A stretch of DNA of 64,000 nucleotides from Planctomycetota bacterium (GCA_016220085.1 JACRIN010000042.1:34823-98822), one strand, 5' to 3'; positions 44,223 through 54,077 are shown, numbered from the stretch's first letter. Notes: generated by a model not told the origin, from the letters alone. Numbers and translations are program-made.

Positions 44223-46526
44223 ATGACCGCCGCCACGACGAGAGAGAGCGTGTCCGCGAACGCGGCAGCGCCCGCGTTCCGGTCCGAGCCGCCGCTCGCC
44301 TTCGGCGATCGCGGCGTACGGCTGCTGCTGTGCTTCGCGTTGGTGTTGCAGGTGGTCGCGTGGACGTGGCAGAGCGGCTACCCGCTCGCCGACGCCGTCG
44401 AGTTCATGGATCGCGCGCGCGACTGGGTCGACGGGCGCGCGCTCGGCGGCGATCGCACGATCCGCTCGTTCGCGTACTCGGCGGTGTTCGTGCCGCTCTT
44501 CGGCGCCGCGCACCTCGTCGGGCTCGACGACCTGCGGCCGCTGTTGCCGATCGCGCGCTGCATGCAGGTCGCGCTCGCGCTCGGCTTCGTGTTCGTCTGC
44601 GCGCGCTTCGCATCGCGCTTCGTCGGCCGCCGCGCGGGATACGCGACCGGTGCGTTGGCGGCGATGAACCCGTTCTTCCTGCTCTACTCGAGCTGGCCGA
44701 TCTCCGGCGTCGCGGCCGCGCTGTTCGTGACTCTGGGGCTCGAGCGCTTGATCGAGCGCTCGACGTTCCGCCGCGAGGTCGTCGGCGGCGTCTACCTCGG
44801 CATCGGGTTCCTGATGGCGTATCAGACGTTGCTCGTGATCCTCGCGGTGCTCGTCGGGCTCGTCCTGCGCGATGGGTGGAAGCACAAGAGCGCGGTCGTC
44901 GCGGTGCTGGTCGGTCTGGTGGTGATGGTCACCGTGCAGGTCGGTCTCGATCGCTTGGTGTACGGCGAGTGGGGCGGCAGCGTCTGGCGCTACACGATCG
45001 ACAACATCGGCGGCACGGCGACCGGGTGGCTGGTCAACCTGGGTTTCCGCGACACCGCCGAGAAGCTCTATTCGTGGCAGAGCTCGGTCCGCGACTTCAA
45101 CGTCGACGTCGGCTCGCTCGGCACGCGTCAGCGCATGCCGCGCACGTGGTACATCACGCACTTCCACGAGATGTTCGTCGCGCCGGTGATCGCGCTCGGC
45201 CTCGTCGGCGCGTGGCGCGCATGGCGCGGCCGCATCGGCGCGGTCGGGTTCCTGTTCGCCGTCTTCCTCGCGAACCTCGCGGTGATGAGCTTCAAGGGCG
45301 AGAAGTCGTACCGGCTCTGGCTGCCGCTGCTCGCGACGTTGCTGCCCGCGGCGGGCCTCGGTTTCGCGTGGCTGACGACCAGCGACGGCGCGCGCGCCGC
45401 GAAGCGCGGGTTCGCGTGGGCCGCGATGTCCGCGGCGGGCGTGCTCGGCTTCGTCGAACTCGACAAGCAGCCGCTGCGTCGCCACGGCGTGTATTGGGAA
45501 GCGATCGAGCACGTCAACGCCGAGCTCGAAACCCACCCGCCGCCCGCCGATCGCAGAGTGCGCGTCGGTTCCGCGTATCCGTGGGCGGTCTTCTTGCGCA
45601 CGTCGCCGTCGATCGAGATGGTGCGCTTCGACCATCCGCTCGAGGCGTACGCGAAGCTCACATCCGACGAGCGCGCGCAGATCGCGGGCGTGCTCGACAG
45701 CCTCGACGCGTTGCTCGTGCACTTGCCGGTGCTGACGCGGCCGGAGCACGCCGAACTCTTCCGCGCCGTCAACGAGCGCTTCCGCGTGCGCTCGGCGTTC
45801 TACGATCAACGCACGCACGCCGAGCTCGGTCCGCTTTACGTGCTCGAGCGTCACCGCACCGTCGCGCGCGCGCGGCGCTTCTTCGAGATCGAGCAGGTCG
45901 ACGATCCCGCGACGTACGCCGGGGTGCACAAGCTCCACCGCCCGATCGACTTCGTGCGCGAGACAGTCGAGCCGAACGAGCAACTGACGCTGCTCGGTTT
46001 CGAGGTCGAGCCGATGCCGGGCTCCGACCACCAGTGGATCACGTATCACTGGTACGCCGCGACCGACCTCACGCTCAACTACCGCGTGATCGATCGCATC
46101 ACCGCGCCCGACAACAAGCATAGTTGGCACAACAATCACCACCTCGCTTACGCCGCGCTGCCGCCGACGACGTGGAAGCGAGGGACGGTGCTGCGCGAGA
46201 GCTACCTGCTCGTCGCGTCCGCCGACGCGTTCTACGCGAACCTCCCGTACGAGCCGCTCGGCGGCGCGTATCGGCGCGGCGACGCGATCCCCGCGCGCCT
46301 TTGGATCGCGGTGCTCGACGGCGAAGAGGGCAAGGGCGGCAAGCAGCTCGTCGTGCGCGATCGCAGGAACGGCGCTGCGCCGCGGGCGACGATCGACACG
46401 CAGACGCTTTGGAACGTCGACGGCTGGCGCTTCAGCCCGACCGGGCTCGTGCAGATCGGCGGCCTGAACCTGCCGGTTCACCCGTGGGCGCGCGTGCCCG
46501 ACGACGGTCTTTCGTTGCCCGAGTAG
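44223..46526 (+). CDS. GT-C type membrane glycosyltransferase-like protein
   Basis: A 767-residue protein. Residues 30-430 hold about ten transmembrane helices with an early periplasmic acidic loop (SGYPLADAVEFMDRARDWVDG) as in GT-C transferases that use lipid-linked sugars (GT22/GT39-like). Residues 430-767 are a large soluble domain without transmembrane segments (VRVGSAYPWAVFL, HQWITYHWYAATDLTLNYRV). The donor and acceptor are unknown. Its 3' end overlaps the convergent methyltransferase gene by 49 bases. Confidence 0.75.
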   Translation: MTAATTRESVSANAAAPAFRSEPPLAFGDRGVRLLLCFALVLQVVAWTWQSGYPLADAVEFMDRARDWVDGRALGGDRTIRSFAYSAVFVPLFGAAHLVGLDDLRPLLPIARCMQVALALGFVFVCARFASRFVGRRAGYATGALAAMNPFFLLYSSWPISGVAAALFVTLGLERLIERSTFRREVVGGVYLGIGFLMAYQTLLVILAVLVGLVLRDGWKHKSAVVAVLVGLVVMVTVQVGLDRLVYGEWGGSVWRYTIDNIGGTATGWLVNLGFRDTAEKLYSWQSSVRDFNVDVGSLGTRQRMPRTWYITHFHEMFVAPVIALGLVGAWRAWRGRIGAVGFLFAVFLANLAVMSFKGEKSYRLWLPLLATLLPAAGLGFAWLTTSDGARAAKRGFAWAAMSAAGVLGFVELDKQPLRRHGVYWEAIEHVNAELETHPPPADRRVRVGSAYPWAVFLRTSPSIEMVRFDHPLEAYAKLTSDERAQIAGVLDSLDALLVHLPVLTRPEHAELFRAVNERFRVRSAFYDQRTHAELGPLYVLERHRTVARARRFFEIEQVDDPATYAGVHKLHRPIDFVRETVEPNEQLTLLGFEVEPMPGSDHQWITYHWYAATDLTLNYRVIDRITAPDNKHSWHNNHHLAYAALPPTTWKRGTVLRESYLLVASADAFYANLPYEPLGGAYRRGDAIPARLWIAVLDGEEGKGGKQLVVRDRRNGAAPRATIDTQTLWNVDGWRFSPTGLVQIGGLNLPVHPWARVPDDGLSLPE

Positions 46527-47212
46527 CGCGGGCGGAACGAGCACGCCCACAAGCCCGCGAGGCTCGGCGCGCGCGCGCAGAGCCAGCCGTCGAGCCCGAC
46601 GAAGCGCGGTGCGAGCGCGGGCGGGAGCCACAGCGCCGCGCGTTCGCGCTCGAGCTCGCCGCCGGCGGCGCGCACGAAGCCGCGCAGGTCGTCGCGCGAC
46701 CAGAAACGCGCCCGCGAGAAGATCGGATGGCCGCGTTTCGCCGCGACGCGCCGGCGCAGCGCGAGCCATGAGCTCGACGCGAGTGCGATCACCGCCACGC
46801 GCTCGCGCGCGACGCGCGCGGCCTCGGCGAGCGCGCGAACCGGATCGTCGACGAAGTCGAGCACCGCGACGAGATAGACGGCGTCGAAGCTCGCGTCGGC
46901 GAACGGGAGGCGTTCGGCGGCGCCGCGCACGATCGGGACGCGGGTCGCGCCGACTTGGGCCATGCGCGCGCTCGGCTCGACGCCGAACACGCGCCGCGGG
47001 ACGCGCGTCAACGCATGTGCGAAGTGCGCGGTGCCGCAGCCGACCTCGAGCAGGCGCGCGTCGGGCCGCAGCGGCTCCAGCAGCTCGTCGAGCAGCTCGC
47101 GCTCGCGCCGATCCGCGTACCGTCCGAACGGCGTCGCGAACCAGTCCTCGTACGTTCCGACGACGTTCGCATCCTCGAACGGCGACGGCGCGGGCACGAT
47201 TCCGTCAGGCAT
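46478..47212 (-). CDS. Class I SAM-dependent methyltransferase
   Basis: A 244-residue enzyme of the Methyltransf_11 type. Motif I is LLEVGCGTAHFAHAL (SAM binding), followed by FGVEPSARM, AAERLPFADASFDAVYLVAVL (motifs II-III). Target not known. MPDGIVPAPSPFEDANVVGTYEDWF at the N-terminus is common in small-molecule methyltransferases. Start overlaps the TPR gene stop by eight bases. The 3' end overlaps the GT-C gene by 49 bases tail to tail. Confidence 0.85.
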   Translation of the reverse strand: MPDGIVPAPSPFEDANVVGTYEDWFATPFGRYADRRERELLDELLEPLRPDARLLEVGCGTAHFAHALTRVPRRVFGVEPSARMAQVGATRVPIVRGAAERLPFADASFDAVYLVAVLDFVDDPVRALAEAARVARERVAVIALASSSWLALRRRVAAKRGHPIFSRARFWSRDDLRGFVRAAGGELERERAALWLPPALAPRFVGLDGWLCARAPSLAGLWACSFRPRYSGNERPSSGTRAHG

Positions 47213-48860
47213 CCGTGGAGTCTACCGTCGCGTCCGGCGCGCGGTGGAGCAGCGAGCCGTAGTGCTTCTCCGCGCAGCGCGGACAGATGCCGTGCGAGAA
47301 CGCGATCGGCGAACGTCGGCTGAGGTACTCCTCGACTTGGTTCCAGTAGCCGCGGTCGTCGCGCACGTCCTTGCAGAAGGAACAGATCGGCAGGAGGCCC
47401 GAGAGCTGCTTCACCTCCGCCAACGCGCGCGAGAGGTTCGCGTTGAGGTCCTCGACGGTTCGACTGCGCTCGCTGATCTCACGATTGCGTTGCTCGAGCT
47501 CGCGATTCGCGCGCAGCTTCGTGCGCCCGTTGCGGATCACGAGCGCGCAGACGATGCCGAGCGTGAGCACGCCGCCGATCGCCGCGTTGCGCTGCCACTC
47601 GCTGCGGAAGAGCGCTTGCTCGGCGCGCAGCCGCTCGTGCTCGAAGCGTTCGCCGGCGACCTCCCTGCGCAGCTCCGCGTCGAGCGCGGCGTAGCGCTCG
47701 GACGCGCGTTGCTCGGAGATCCTGCGCTCGGTCTGCGCGAGCAACATCGCGGCCGCGTGCGCCTCGCGGTAGTCACCGAGGGCGGCGTGGGTCCGGCTGA
47801 GGGCAGTGGTGAGCTCGTAGGTCAGGTGGTCGATCTCGAGTTCGCAGCCGATCGCCCAGCCGCGTTCGGCGTACCAGTGCGCGGCGACAGGATTGTCGCG
47901 GTCGAGCTCGTTCAGCCCGAGCGCGGCGTCCGTCGACGCCATTCCGGCGACGTCGCCGGTGCGCTCGAACGCCGCGCGCGCCGTGTCGAAGTACGCGCCG
48001 GCCGAGGACGGATCGGACGCGGCGACCGACGCCCAGCCGAGCGCCAATGCGCATTGCGCGACGACGCGCGGATCGTCGAGCTCCAGACCGATCGCGAGAC
48101 CGTCGGAGTAGTACTGACGGCCGATCAACGGCTCGCCGGTGTTCGAGTACGCGTGCCCGAGCGCCGCGTAGGCGAACAGCGAGCCCCTCTGTCCGTCGGC
48201 GGACTCCGCGAGTGCTGTCTCGAAGTCGGCGATCGCGCCGCGCTCGTCGCCCTGCGTCGCCTTGAGCGTCGCGATGTTGTACGAGAGCCGCGAGAGCGAG
48301 ACGGCATCCGCGCGTTCGCGAGCGATGCGCAGGGCGTCGCGGTAGAGCTCGAGCGCTTCCGAAGCGTGACCGCGCGCTTGCTCGACCAGCGCCATCGTCT
48401 CCTTCGCGAGCATGCGCGCGTCCGCGTCGTCGGTCGCGTCCGCGGCGTCGAGCGCGATCCGCAGGTGCTCCCAAGCTTCGTCGAGCTTGCCTTGCGAGCC
48501 GAGGATGGACGCGAGGCTCTGGTGGCGCTTGCCGATCTGCGCGCGGTCCGCGGCGAGTTCGGCGCATCGCAGGCCGAGCGTGTGCTGCTCGAGAGCTTCC
48601 GGCATGCGACCGAGCGAAAAGTAGGCGATCCCGACCGCCGCGTACGCACGCGAGCGCTCGAACTCGGTGCCGCTCGCGAGCGCGTCGGCGAGGACGGCTT
48701 GCGCCGCTTCGAGACCCGCGCGCGGATGGGTGCGCGCGAGCTCGGCGGCTTTCGAGGCGCGCTCGCCGAGCGGTTGTTCCGTGCCGGTCCGGGCGGGTCC
48801 GGCGAGGGCGGAGCCGAGCAGGCAGGCCCACGCGCAGAACGCGGGCAAGAATGCCGCCAT
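47205..48860 (-). CDS. TPR protein with membrane helix and C-terminal zinc-ribbon-like domain
   Basis: A 551-residue protein with a signal peptide (MAAFLPAFCAWACLLGSALA). Residues 30-370 contain about eight tetratricopeptide repeats (RAYAAVGIAYFSLGRMPEALEQ, ETMALVEQARGHASEALELY). A transmembrane helix (AIGGVLTLGIVCALVI, about 428-443) and a coiled coil lead to LSGLLPICSFCKDVRDDRGYWNQVEEYLS ending ICPRCAEKHYG, the small cysteine domain (CSFC/CPRC) otherwise found at the end of sensor proteins. Topology puts TPRs outside and the cysteine domain in the cytosol, so it may transmit a signal. ATG 48860 starts the signal peptide. Confidence 0.8.
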   Translation of the reverse strand: MAAFLPAFCAWACLLGSALAGPARTGTEQPLGERASKAAELARTHPRAGLEAAQAVLADALASGTEFERSRAYAAVGIAYFSLGRMPEALEQHTLGLRCAELAADRAQIGKRHQSLASILGSQGKLDEAWEHLRIALDAADATDDADARMLAKETMALVEQARGHASEALELYRDALRIARERADAVSLSRLSYNIATLKATQGDERGAIADFETALAESADGQRGSLFAYAALGHAYSNTGEPLIGRQYYSDGLAIGLELDDPRVVAQCALALGWASVAASDPSSAGAYFDTARAAFERTGDVAGMASTDAALGLNELDRDNPVAAHWYAERGWAIGCELEIDHLTYELTTALSRTHAALGDYREAHAAAMLLAQTERRISEQRASERYAALDAELRREVAGERFEHERLRAEQALFRSEWQRNAAIGGVLTLGIVCALVIRNGRTKLRANRELEQRNREISERSRTVEDLNANLSRALAEVKQLSGLLPICSFCKDVRDDRGYWNQVEEYLSRRSPIAFSHGICPRCAEKHYGSLLHRAPDATVDSTDA

Positions 48861-48993
48861 CCTCCTATGTCTCACGTACCGATCCCCCGGCGGAGGGTAT
48901 CCGGAACTCTTGCGGCCGCAAGTCAGCCGCAGGTCGCAGCCGCTCCGCGCAAGGGCGACCCACGCAGGTCGGCGCCGCGGGTGTCGCCGTGCT

Positions 48994-50643
48994 CTACGGC
49001 CCTTGCCACTCGCACGCGCCGAAGTCGTTGCGCGTCCCGTGCGGCGTCGGCTGTACCGCGAAGTCGTTCGCGCCGACGTCGATGCCGTAGAGCAGCGGCA
49101 GATCGAGCGCGGAGTTGATCAGCGGAGAGATCGCGAGCAGCTGGTACGCGGTGAGCGTCGCGAGCTGGTGCGGATCGCCGACGGTCGACGCCGTGCCGGG
49201 CGCGAAGAGCCGCGGATCGACCGCCGTGCCCGCGACGCGCGCGCCGAAGAACTCCTGGCCGGTCGCGGTGCGCCACGCCGAGAGCGACGCGTAGGTCGCG
49301 CCGCCCCATTGGATCGCGAACGTCGCGCCGCTCGGGAAGTAGTCGTTCTGCTGGAAGTACGCGCCGGGTTGCGCGACCGAGCGCAAGAGCTTCGCGCCGC
49401 CGGTGGTGACGAAGATGTTGTTGTAGAAGCGCACGTTGGTGACCGCGGTTTGGAGAGCGACCGCCGCCGCGCCCGGGCTCGTGCTCGCCGCGAGGAACAC
49501 CGTGTTGTGGTAGAGCTCGCACTCGCGCAGCGCGGCCGCGCCGGCGCCGCTCCAGAGATCGAGCGCGCCGTAGCCGTTGCGCCGCGCGTCGTTCTGGCTG
49601 ACGTTGTAGCGCACGACGTTGTCGCCGAACGGCCGAGCTCCGGCGTACTGCGCGAGCAGGAAGCCCGGCCCGTCGTTGTCGTGCGAGAAGTTGTACTGCA
49701 TCCGCGAGTTGGTCACGCCGCCGTCGAGGTCGAAGCCGCCGCCGTCGAGCGAATTCGGTCCGGTGCGGTTGTGGTGCGATTCGCAGTGTTGGATCGTGAC
49801 GTCGTTCGCGTCGAAGGCCCAGATGCCGACCGGCCCGCCGCTTTGGTTCGCGCAGAGCGAGCCGTTCTGGGAGCTCTCGCAGAACTCGATCGTCGCGCCG
49901 TCGATGTCGGACACCCAGATGCCGCTGCCGGTGTTGGTGTTGGTCACCGACGCGATCCCGAGGTTGTCGCGGAACGTGCAGTCGACGACCCACAGGTTCG
50001 CGTGCGCCCAGGTCGTCGAGCTCGCCGAGAACGTGCCCCACACCGCCATGCCTGCGCGCGCGTTGGCGTGAGCGTCGAGGTTGCGCACGGTGACGTCGCG
50101 GAAACCGCTCTTCGACGCCGAGCCCGAGCCGACCTGCACGCCGTAGCCGCCGAAGCCGTGGACGTCGAGGTCCTCGAGCACGACGTGGTCGAGCTTCACG
50201 CCGCCGCCGAGGTCGACGTAGAAGAAGACGCCCTCGCCTTGGTTGGTCGCGGCGCCGCTGCCGAGGACGACCAGGTTGCGCACCTCGACGCCGGCGACGT
50301 TCCACGCGAAGAGCCCGTCGCCCGAGCCCGCGTCGATCGTCGCGGGCGCGATCGAGGTGCTCGTGATCACGAGCGGCGCGAGCGCGGTGCCGGAATCCGA
50401 CGCCGCGAGGCTCAACGGCCCGGCGAAGACGGCGCCGCTCTCGAGCAGGACGCGATCGCCGGGCGCGAAGTCGAAGCTCGAGACCTTGGCGAGCGTCTTC
50501 CAGGCCTGCGCGGCGCTCGTGCCGGAGTTGGTGTCCTTGCCGCTCGGGCTGACGAAGTAGTCGGTGGCGCGCGCGGAGCCGGCGAGGGCGCCGAGCGCGA
50601 GCGCGACGGAGAGTCCGCGGAGCTGCCGATCGAAGGTGCGCAT
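48994..50643 (-). CDS. Secreted right-handed beta-helix protein
   Basis: A 549-residue protein with signal MRTFDRQLRGLSVALALGAL and a mature start ATDYFVSPSGKDTNSGTSAA, typical of polysaccharide-lyase-like or surface beta-helix proteins. Parallel-helix coils run through residues 100-470 (GVEVRNLVVLGSG, KLDHVVLEDLDVHGFGGYGV, ANLWVVDCTFRDNLG, DVTIQHCESHHNRTG). The C-terminus ends IDVGANDFAVQPTPHGTRND. No catalytic residue can be assigned. ATG 50643 begins the signal; the frame is open upstream to 50841 without sense. Confidence 0.85.
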   Translation of the reverse strand: MRTFDRQLRGLSVALALGALAGSARATDYFVSPSGKDTNSGTSAAQAWKTLAKVSSFDFAPGDRVLLESGAVFAGPLSLAASDSGTALAPLVITSTSIAPATIDAGSGDGLFAWNVAGVEVRNLVVLGSGAATNQGEGVFFYVDLGGGVKLDHVVLEDLDVHGFGGYGVQVGSGSASKSGFRDVTVRNLDAHANARAGMAVWGTFSASSTTWAHANLWVVDCTFRDNLGIASVTNTNTGSGIWVSDIDGATIEFCESSQNGSLCANQSGGPVGIWAFDANDVTIQHCESHHNRTGPNSLDGGGFDLDGGVTNSRMQYNFSHDNDGPGFLLAQYAGARPFGDNVVRYNVSQNDARRNGYGALDLWSGAGAAALRECELYHNTVFLAASTSPGAAAVALQTAVTNVRFYNNIFVTTGGAKLLRSVAQPGAYFQQNDYFPSGATFAIQWGGATYASLSAWRTATGQEFFGARVAGTAVDPRLFAPGTASTVGDPHQLATLTAYQLLAISPLINSALDLPLLYGIDVGANDFAVQPTPHGTRNDFGACEWQGP

Positions 50644-50953
50644 CGTGTGGGGGGCTCCGCCGCCGTTGCGTTCGCGCGCGCCGGCGACCGAGTTCGGTGC
50701 GCCGTGCGCGTTCGCGAATCCGAGCCTGCCAAGACCGCGGCGGAACGAAGGCGAGGGTAGCGCCCGATCGGCGGGCGGGAAGGGCTCGAAGACGCAATCG
50801 GGGTCGTGGTCGCGCGTGATCGTGCCGGCGGAAGCGCGCACCGTCGCGCCTGTGATTTCGACGATCGCTGTGTTGGCGGCGCCGTTGCCCGCGCGGTCGC
50901 GAGCGCGAGCGACGGGCCCGAGGCGACCCGGCGCGAGCTCGGCGCTCGCGCCG
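50644..50953. other. Intergenic region downstream of the exporter gene
   Basis: About 310 bases between the beta-helix start and the ABC exporter stop. Presumed promoter of the beta-helix gene. No repeat or gene is recognised. Confidence 0.4.
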
Positions 50954-52705
50954 CTATGGTCCGCGGCGCAGTTGCTCGTCGTAGAGCTCGCGGTACGTCC
51001 CGCCGCGCGCGTACAGCGCGTCGTGCGTCCCGCTCTCGACCAGCCTGCCCTCGCTGAGCACCAGGATCCGGTCGCACGCCTGCACGCTGGTCAACCGGTG
51101 CGCGATCATCACGAGCGTGCGTCCTGCGAGGCGCTTCTCGAGCGCGTCGAGCACCAGGCGTTCGGTGCGCGGATCGAGCGCGGACGTCGCTTCGTCGAGG
51201 ATCAGCACGCGCGGGTTCGCGAGCAGCGCGCGGGCGAGCGCGAGCCGCTGGCGTTCGCCGCCCGACAGACGCAGCCCCGCCTCGCCGACCTGCGTTTCGA
51301 GGCCCTCGGGAAGGCCCGCGAGGAACGCGCCGAGTTGCATCGTCTCGAGCACGTCGCGCAGCTCCGCCTCGGTCGCGTGCGGCGCGGCGAGCAGCAGGTT
51401 CGCGCGCAGTGAATCGTGGAAGAGCTGCGCCTCCTGCGGCACGACGCCGATCGTCCGGCGCAAGTCCGCGAGCCGCCAACGCCGCAGGTCGAGCCCGTCG
51501 AGCTTCACGCCGCCGCGCGTCGGGTCGAGGAACCGCGCGGCGAGCGCCGCGAGCGTCGACTTGCCCGAACCCGACGAGCCGACGACGGCGACCCGTTCGC
51601 CCGGCGCGATCGAGGTCGTGATCGAGTGCAGGATCTGCGCGCTCTCCCAACGGAAGTCGAGGTCCTCGAAGTCGAGGCGACCGGAGATGCGCTCGGGCGC
51701 GGTCGCGTCGGGGAGCTCGCGGATCCACGGCTCGAGGTCGATCAGGTGGTACACGCGCCGCAACGCCGAGCGCGCGGTCTGCAGCTCGATGTTGACGTCG
51801 ATCAACAGCGAAACCGGCCGGTGCAGCCGCGCGGCGAGCGTGTAGAACGCGATCAACGTGCCGATCGAAAGCGTGCCCTCGAGCACGCGCGCGCCTCCGA
51901 ACAGGAACACCACGATCGGCGCGATCGCGAGCATCACGTCGGCGAGCGAGACCTGCATCGACGCGAAGATCGACAGGCGCAGGTTCGAGCGGATCCACGG
52001 CCGCGAGACGCGCACGAAGCGCTTCACCTGCGCGCGCTCGCGACGGTACTCCTGGATCAGCCGCACGGCGCCCAAGCGCTCTTCGAGGAAGTCGTAGAGC
52101 TTGCCGACGGAGTCGCGCGCGGCGTCGCTCTCGACGCGCAAATGGCGGTTCAAGAGCCACAGACCGAGCGCGAGCGCCGGATAGACGAGTGCGAGCACGC
52201 CCGCGAGCTGCGCGTCGAGGATCAAGAGCACCGTCCAGATGCCGACGATCACGAGCGCGTGCTGTACCGACTGAACGACCGTGTACACCGCGGCGCGCTG
52301 CAGGACGTCGACGTCGGACGTCAAGCGCGCGAGCACGTCGCCGTAGCGCTCGCCGCGCAAGTAGTAGGGCGAGAGGCTCTGCACGCGCTCGTACGCGCGC
52401 CGACGGAAGTCGAACAGCACGCGCAAGCCGCCGTACGAGTACAGCCACGTCGACACGATCCGGAACGCGACGCGGAACACCAGCGTGCCGAGCAGCAACG
52501 CGACCAGCCAACCGAGCAGCTCCATGTCGCCGTCGCCGATCGCGCGGTCGATCACCGCGCGCAGGATCAGCGGATCGACGAGCTCGAGGACGACCTGGAC
52601 CGCGACGCAGACGAAGATCTCGGCCTGCAGCAGCCAGTACGGAGCGACGTGCTCCCGCAGGAAGCGTCGAAAGAGTCCCTCGTCCTTCCGGTCGGCCTCG
52701 TTCAC
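50954..52705 (-). CDS. ABC exporter of the peptide locus
   Basis: A 583-residue half-transporter with six transmembrane helices (residues 20-310) fused to an ATPase domain: Walker A VGSSGSGKSTLAAL, Q-loop VVPQEAQLFHD, signature LSGGERQRLALARAL, Walker B VLILDEATSALD and the H-loop MIAHRLTSV. It would export the modified peptides as a homodimer with the adjacent HlyD adaptor. The N-terminus lacks a C39 peptidase domain, so it cannot cleave leaders itself. GTG 52705 overlaps the adaptor stop (GTGA). Confidence 0.88.
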   Translation of the reverse strand: MNEADRKDEGLFRRFLREHVAPYWLLQAEIFVCVAVQVVLELVDPLILRAVIDRAIGDGDMELLGWLVALLLGTLVFRVAFRIVSTWLYSYGGLRVLFDFRRRAYERVQSLSPYYLRGERYGDVLARLTSDVDVLQRAAVYTVVQSVQHALVIVGIWTVLLILDAQLAGVLALVYPALALGLWLLNRHLRVESDAARDSVGKLYDFLEERLGAVRLIQEYRRERAQVKRFVRVSRPWIRSNLRLSIFASMQVSLADVMLAIAPIVVFLFGGARVLEGTLSIGTLIAFYTLAARLHRPVSLLIDVNIELQTARSALRRVYHLIDLEPWIRELPDATAPERISGRLDFEDLDFRWESAQILHSITTSIAPGERVAVVGSSGSGKSTLAALAARFLDPTRGGVKLDGLDLRRWRLADLRRTIGVVPQEAQLFHDSLRANLLLAAPHATEAELRDVLETMQLGAFLAGLPEGLETQVGEAGLRLSGGERQRLALARALLANPRVLILDEATSALDPRTERLVLDALEKRLAGRTLVMIAHRLTSVQACDRILVLSEGRLVESGTHDALYARGGTYRELYDEQLRRGP

Positions 52706-53766
52706 TTCGAATCGAGCCCGAAGAGCTCCTCCAGGACCAACCACGCGATCGACACGCGCTCCTCGGTCGCGATGCGCGCCTTGCCGCTCATGCCTTCGTA
52801 GAGCGGACCGGGCGGATTGCCGTCGACCGCGAGGCGCACGAGCCAGCCGCGCTCGTCGGCGCGGTCGGCGATCTGCACGACTTTCGCCTCGACCGTGCCG
52901 TGCACGAGCCACGGATAGCCTTCGAGCCGCAGCTTCGCCGGCGCGCCGCTCGCGACACGCGCGCGGCCGCGATCGTCGACGTGCGCGACGAACGCATCGA
53001 CGCCGGCGACCGCGACTCGCAGCACTTCGTCGCCGGCGTGGACCGCGCGGCCGACGAGTTCGGCGCGCGCGGGCCCGAGCAGGCAACCGGCGACCGGCGC
53101 GACGAGGTCCGATTGTCCGGCGCGGCGTTCGACCTCCGCGGCTTGGATCTCGAGCTCGTTGCTCGCGTGCCCTAGCTCGGCGATGCGAGCGTCGAGCTCC
53201 GCGCCGGCGGCGGTCTCGCGCGCGCCGAGCCCGCGTTCGTCGGCGCGGACCTCCTCGAGCTCGACCTGGGCGAGCTTGCGCGCGAGCACCGCGTCCTCGA
53301 GCTCGGTCTTCTCGACCAAACCCTGCCGCTCGAGCTCCGCGAAGCGCGCCTCCTTCGCCTGTGCGGCCTCGACGACCAGTCGCGCGGCCTCGAGCGCGCG
53401 CGCGAAGCCTTCCCGTTCGGCGGGCTGGAGGCTTTCGAGCAAATGGCGCTTCTCGCGCTCGAGTTCCGCGCGCCGCGTCGCGAGCGCCGCGCGCCGGAGC
53501 GCGAACTCCGCGCGCTCGGCGTCGAGCGCGCGCGCGTCGAGCCGCGCGAGCACCGCGCCGGCCTCGACGCGCGTGCCGGCGTCGACGACGAGCTCGAGCA
53601 CCACGCCGTCGCGCGGAGCCCGCACCGCTCGCGACGGACCTTCGACAGCGCCGTCGGCGACGACGACGCGATCGATGCGCACGAGCGCGAGCACCAACAC
53701 GACCGCGGTGACGAAGGCCCCCGCGAGCAGGAGCACGGTGCGCACGAGCGGCGGGCGGGATCGCAT
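52702..53766 (-). CDS. HlyD-family membrane fusion protein
   Basis: A 354-residue adaptor with one N-terminal transmembrane helix (TVLLLAGAFVTAVVLVLALV), a lipoyl-like half (VRAPRDGVVLELVVDAGTRV), a long coiled-coil hairpin (residues 75-205) and the returning lipoyl/beta-barrel half (SDLVAPVAGCLLGPARAELV ... ARVASGAPAKLRLEG). It links the ABC exporter to the outer envelope. It follows the last precursor gene by 119 bases on the same strand and is coupled to the exporter gene. Confidence 0.87.
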   Translation of the reverse strand: MRSRPPLVRTVLLLAGAFVTAVVLVLALVRIDRVVVADGAVEGPSRAVRAPRDGVVLELVVDAGTRVEAGAVLARLDARALDAERAEFALRRAALATRRAELEREKRHLLESLQPAEREGFARALEAARLVVEAAQAKEARFAELERQGLVEKTELEDAVLARKLAQVELEEVRADERGLGARETAAGAELDARIAELGHASNELEIQAAEVERRAGQSDLVAPVAGCLLGPARAELVGRAVHAGDEVLRVAVAGVDAFVAHVDDRGRARVASGAPAKLRLEGYPWLVHGTVEAKVVQIADRADERGWLVRLAVDGNPPGPLYEGMSGKARIATEERVSIAWLVLEELFGLDSK

Positions 53767-53885
53767 GCGATGGGCGGGGGCGGAACGCGAAACGAAAACG
53801 CCCAGGGTAGCGGCGAACGCTGCCCTAGGCGCTGTTCACCCCGCGACGGGACCGGCGAACGGCCTCGTGGGGGATCCAATCGACT

Positions 53886-53984
53886 TCAGATGCAGGAGGC
53901 GGGGTTCTCCGAGCACTTCCAGCATTGCGTCGTCGGGTTCTTGCTGATGGTCTCGGGCTTGGTCGGCTTGACGATGAACTTCAT
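53886..53984 (-). CDS. Precursor peptide 1 (32 residues)
   Basis: MKFIVKPTKPETISKNPT is followed by the core QCWKCSENPASCI. It shares with the two upstream paralogs the invariant start MKFIVKPT, a middle E...K segment, and C-W-K-C-S-E-x-P-A-x-C, that is C-x2-C-x6-C. It lacks the GGD tail of the other two, ending CI. GGAG precedes ATG 53984 at normal distance, and a TTGCGG/TAGCGT promoter lies about 92-122 bases upstream. It is the copy nearest the exporter genes. The call as a RiPP precursor rests on size, paralogy and neighbours. Confidence 0.85.
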   Translation of the reverse strand: MKFIVKPTKPETISKNPTTQCWKCSENPASCI

Positions 53985-54077
53985 CGAAGGCTCCGTGTCG
54001 TTGGGATCGAGGGACTCGCACCGCGAAGCGAACGACCGCCATCGAGCGATCGTTCTCGCCCCGCCGTGCACGCGCTC

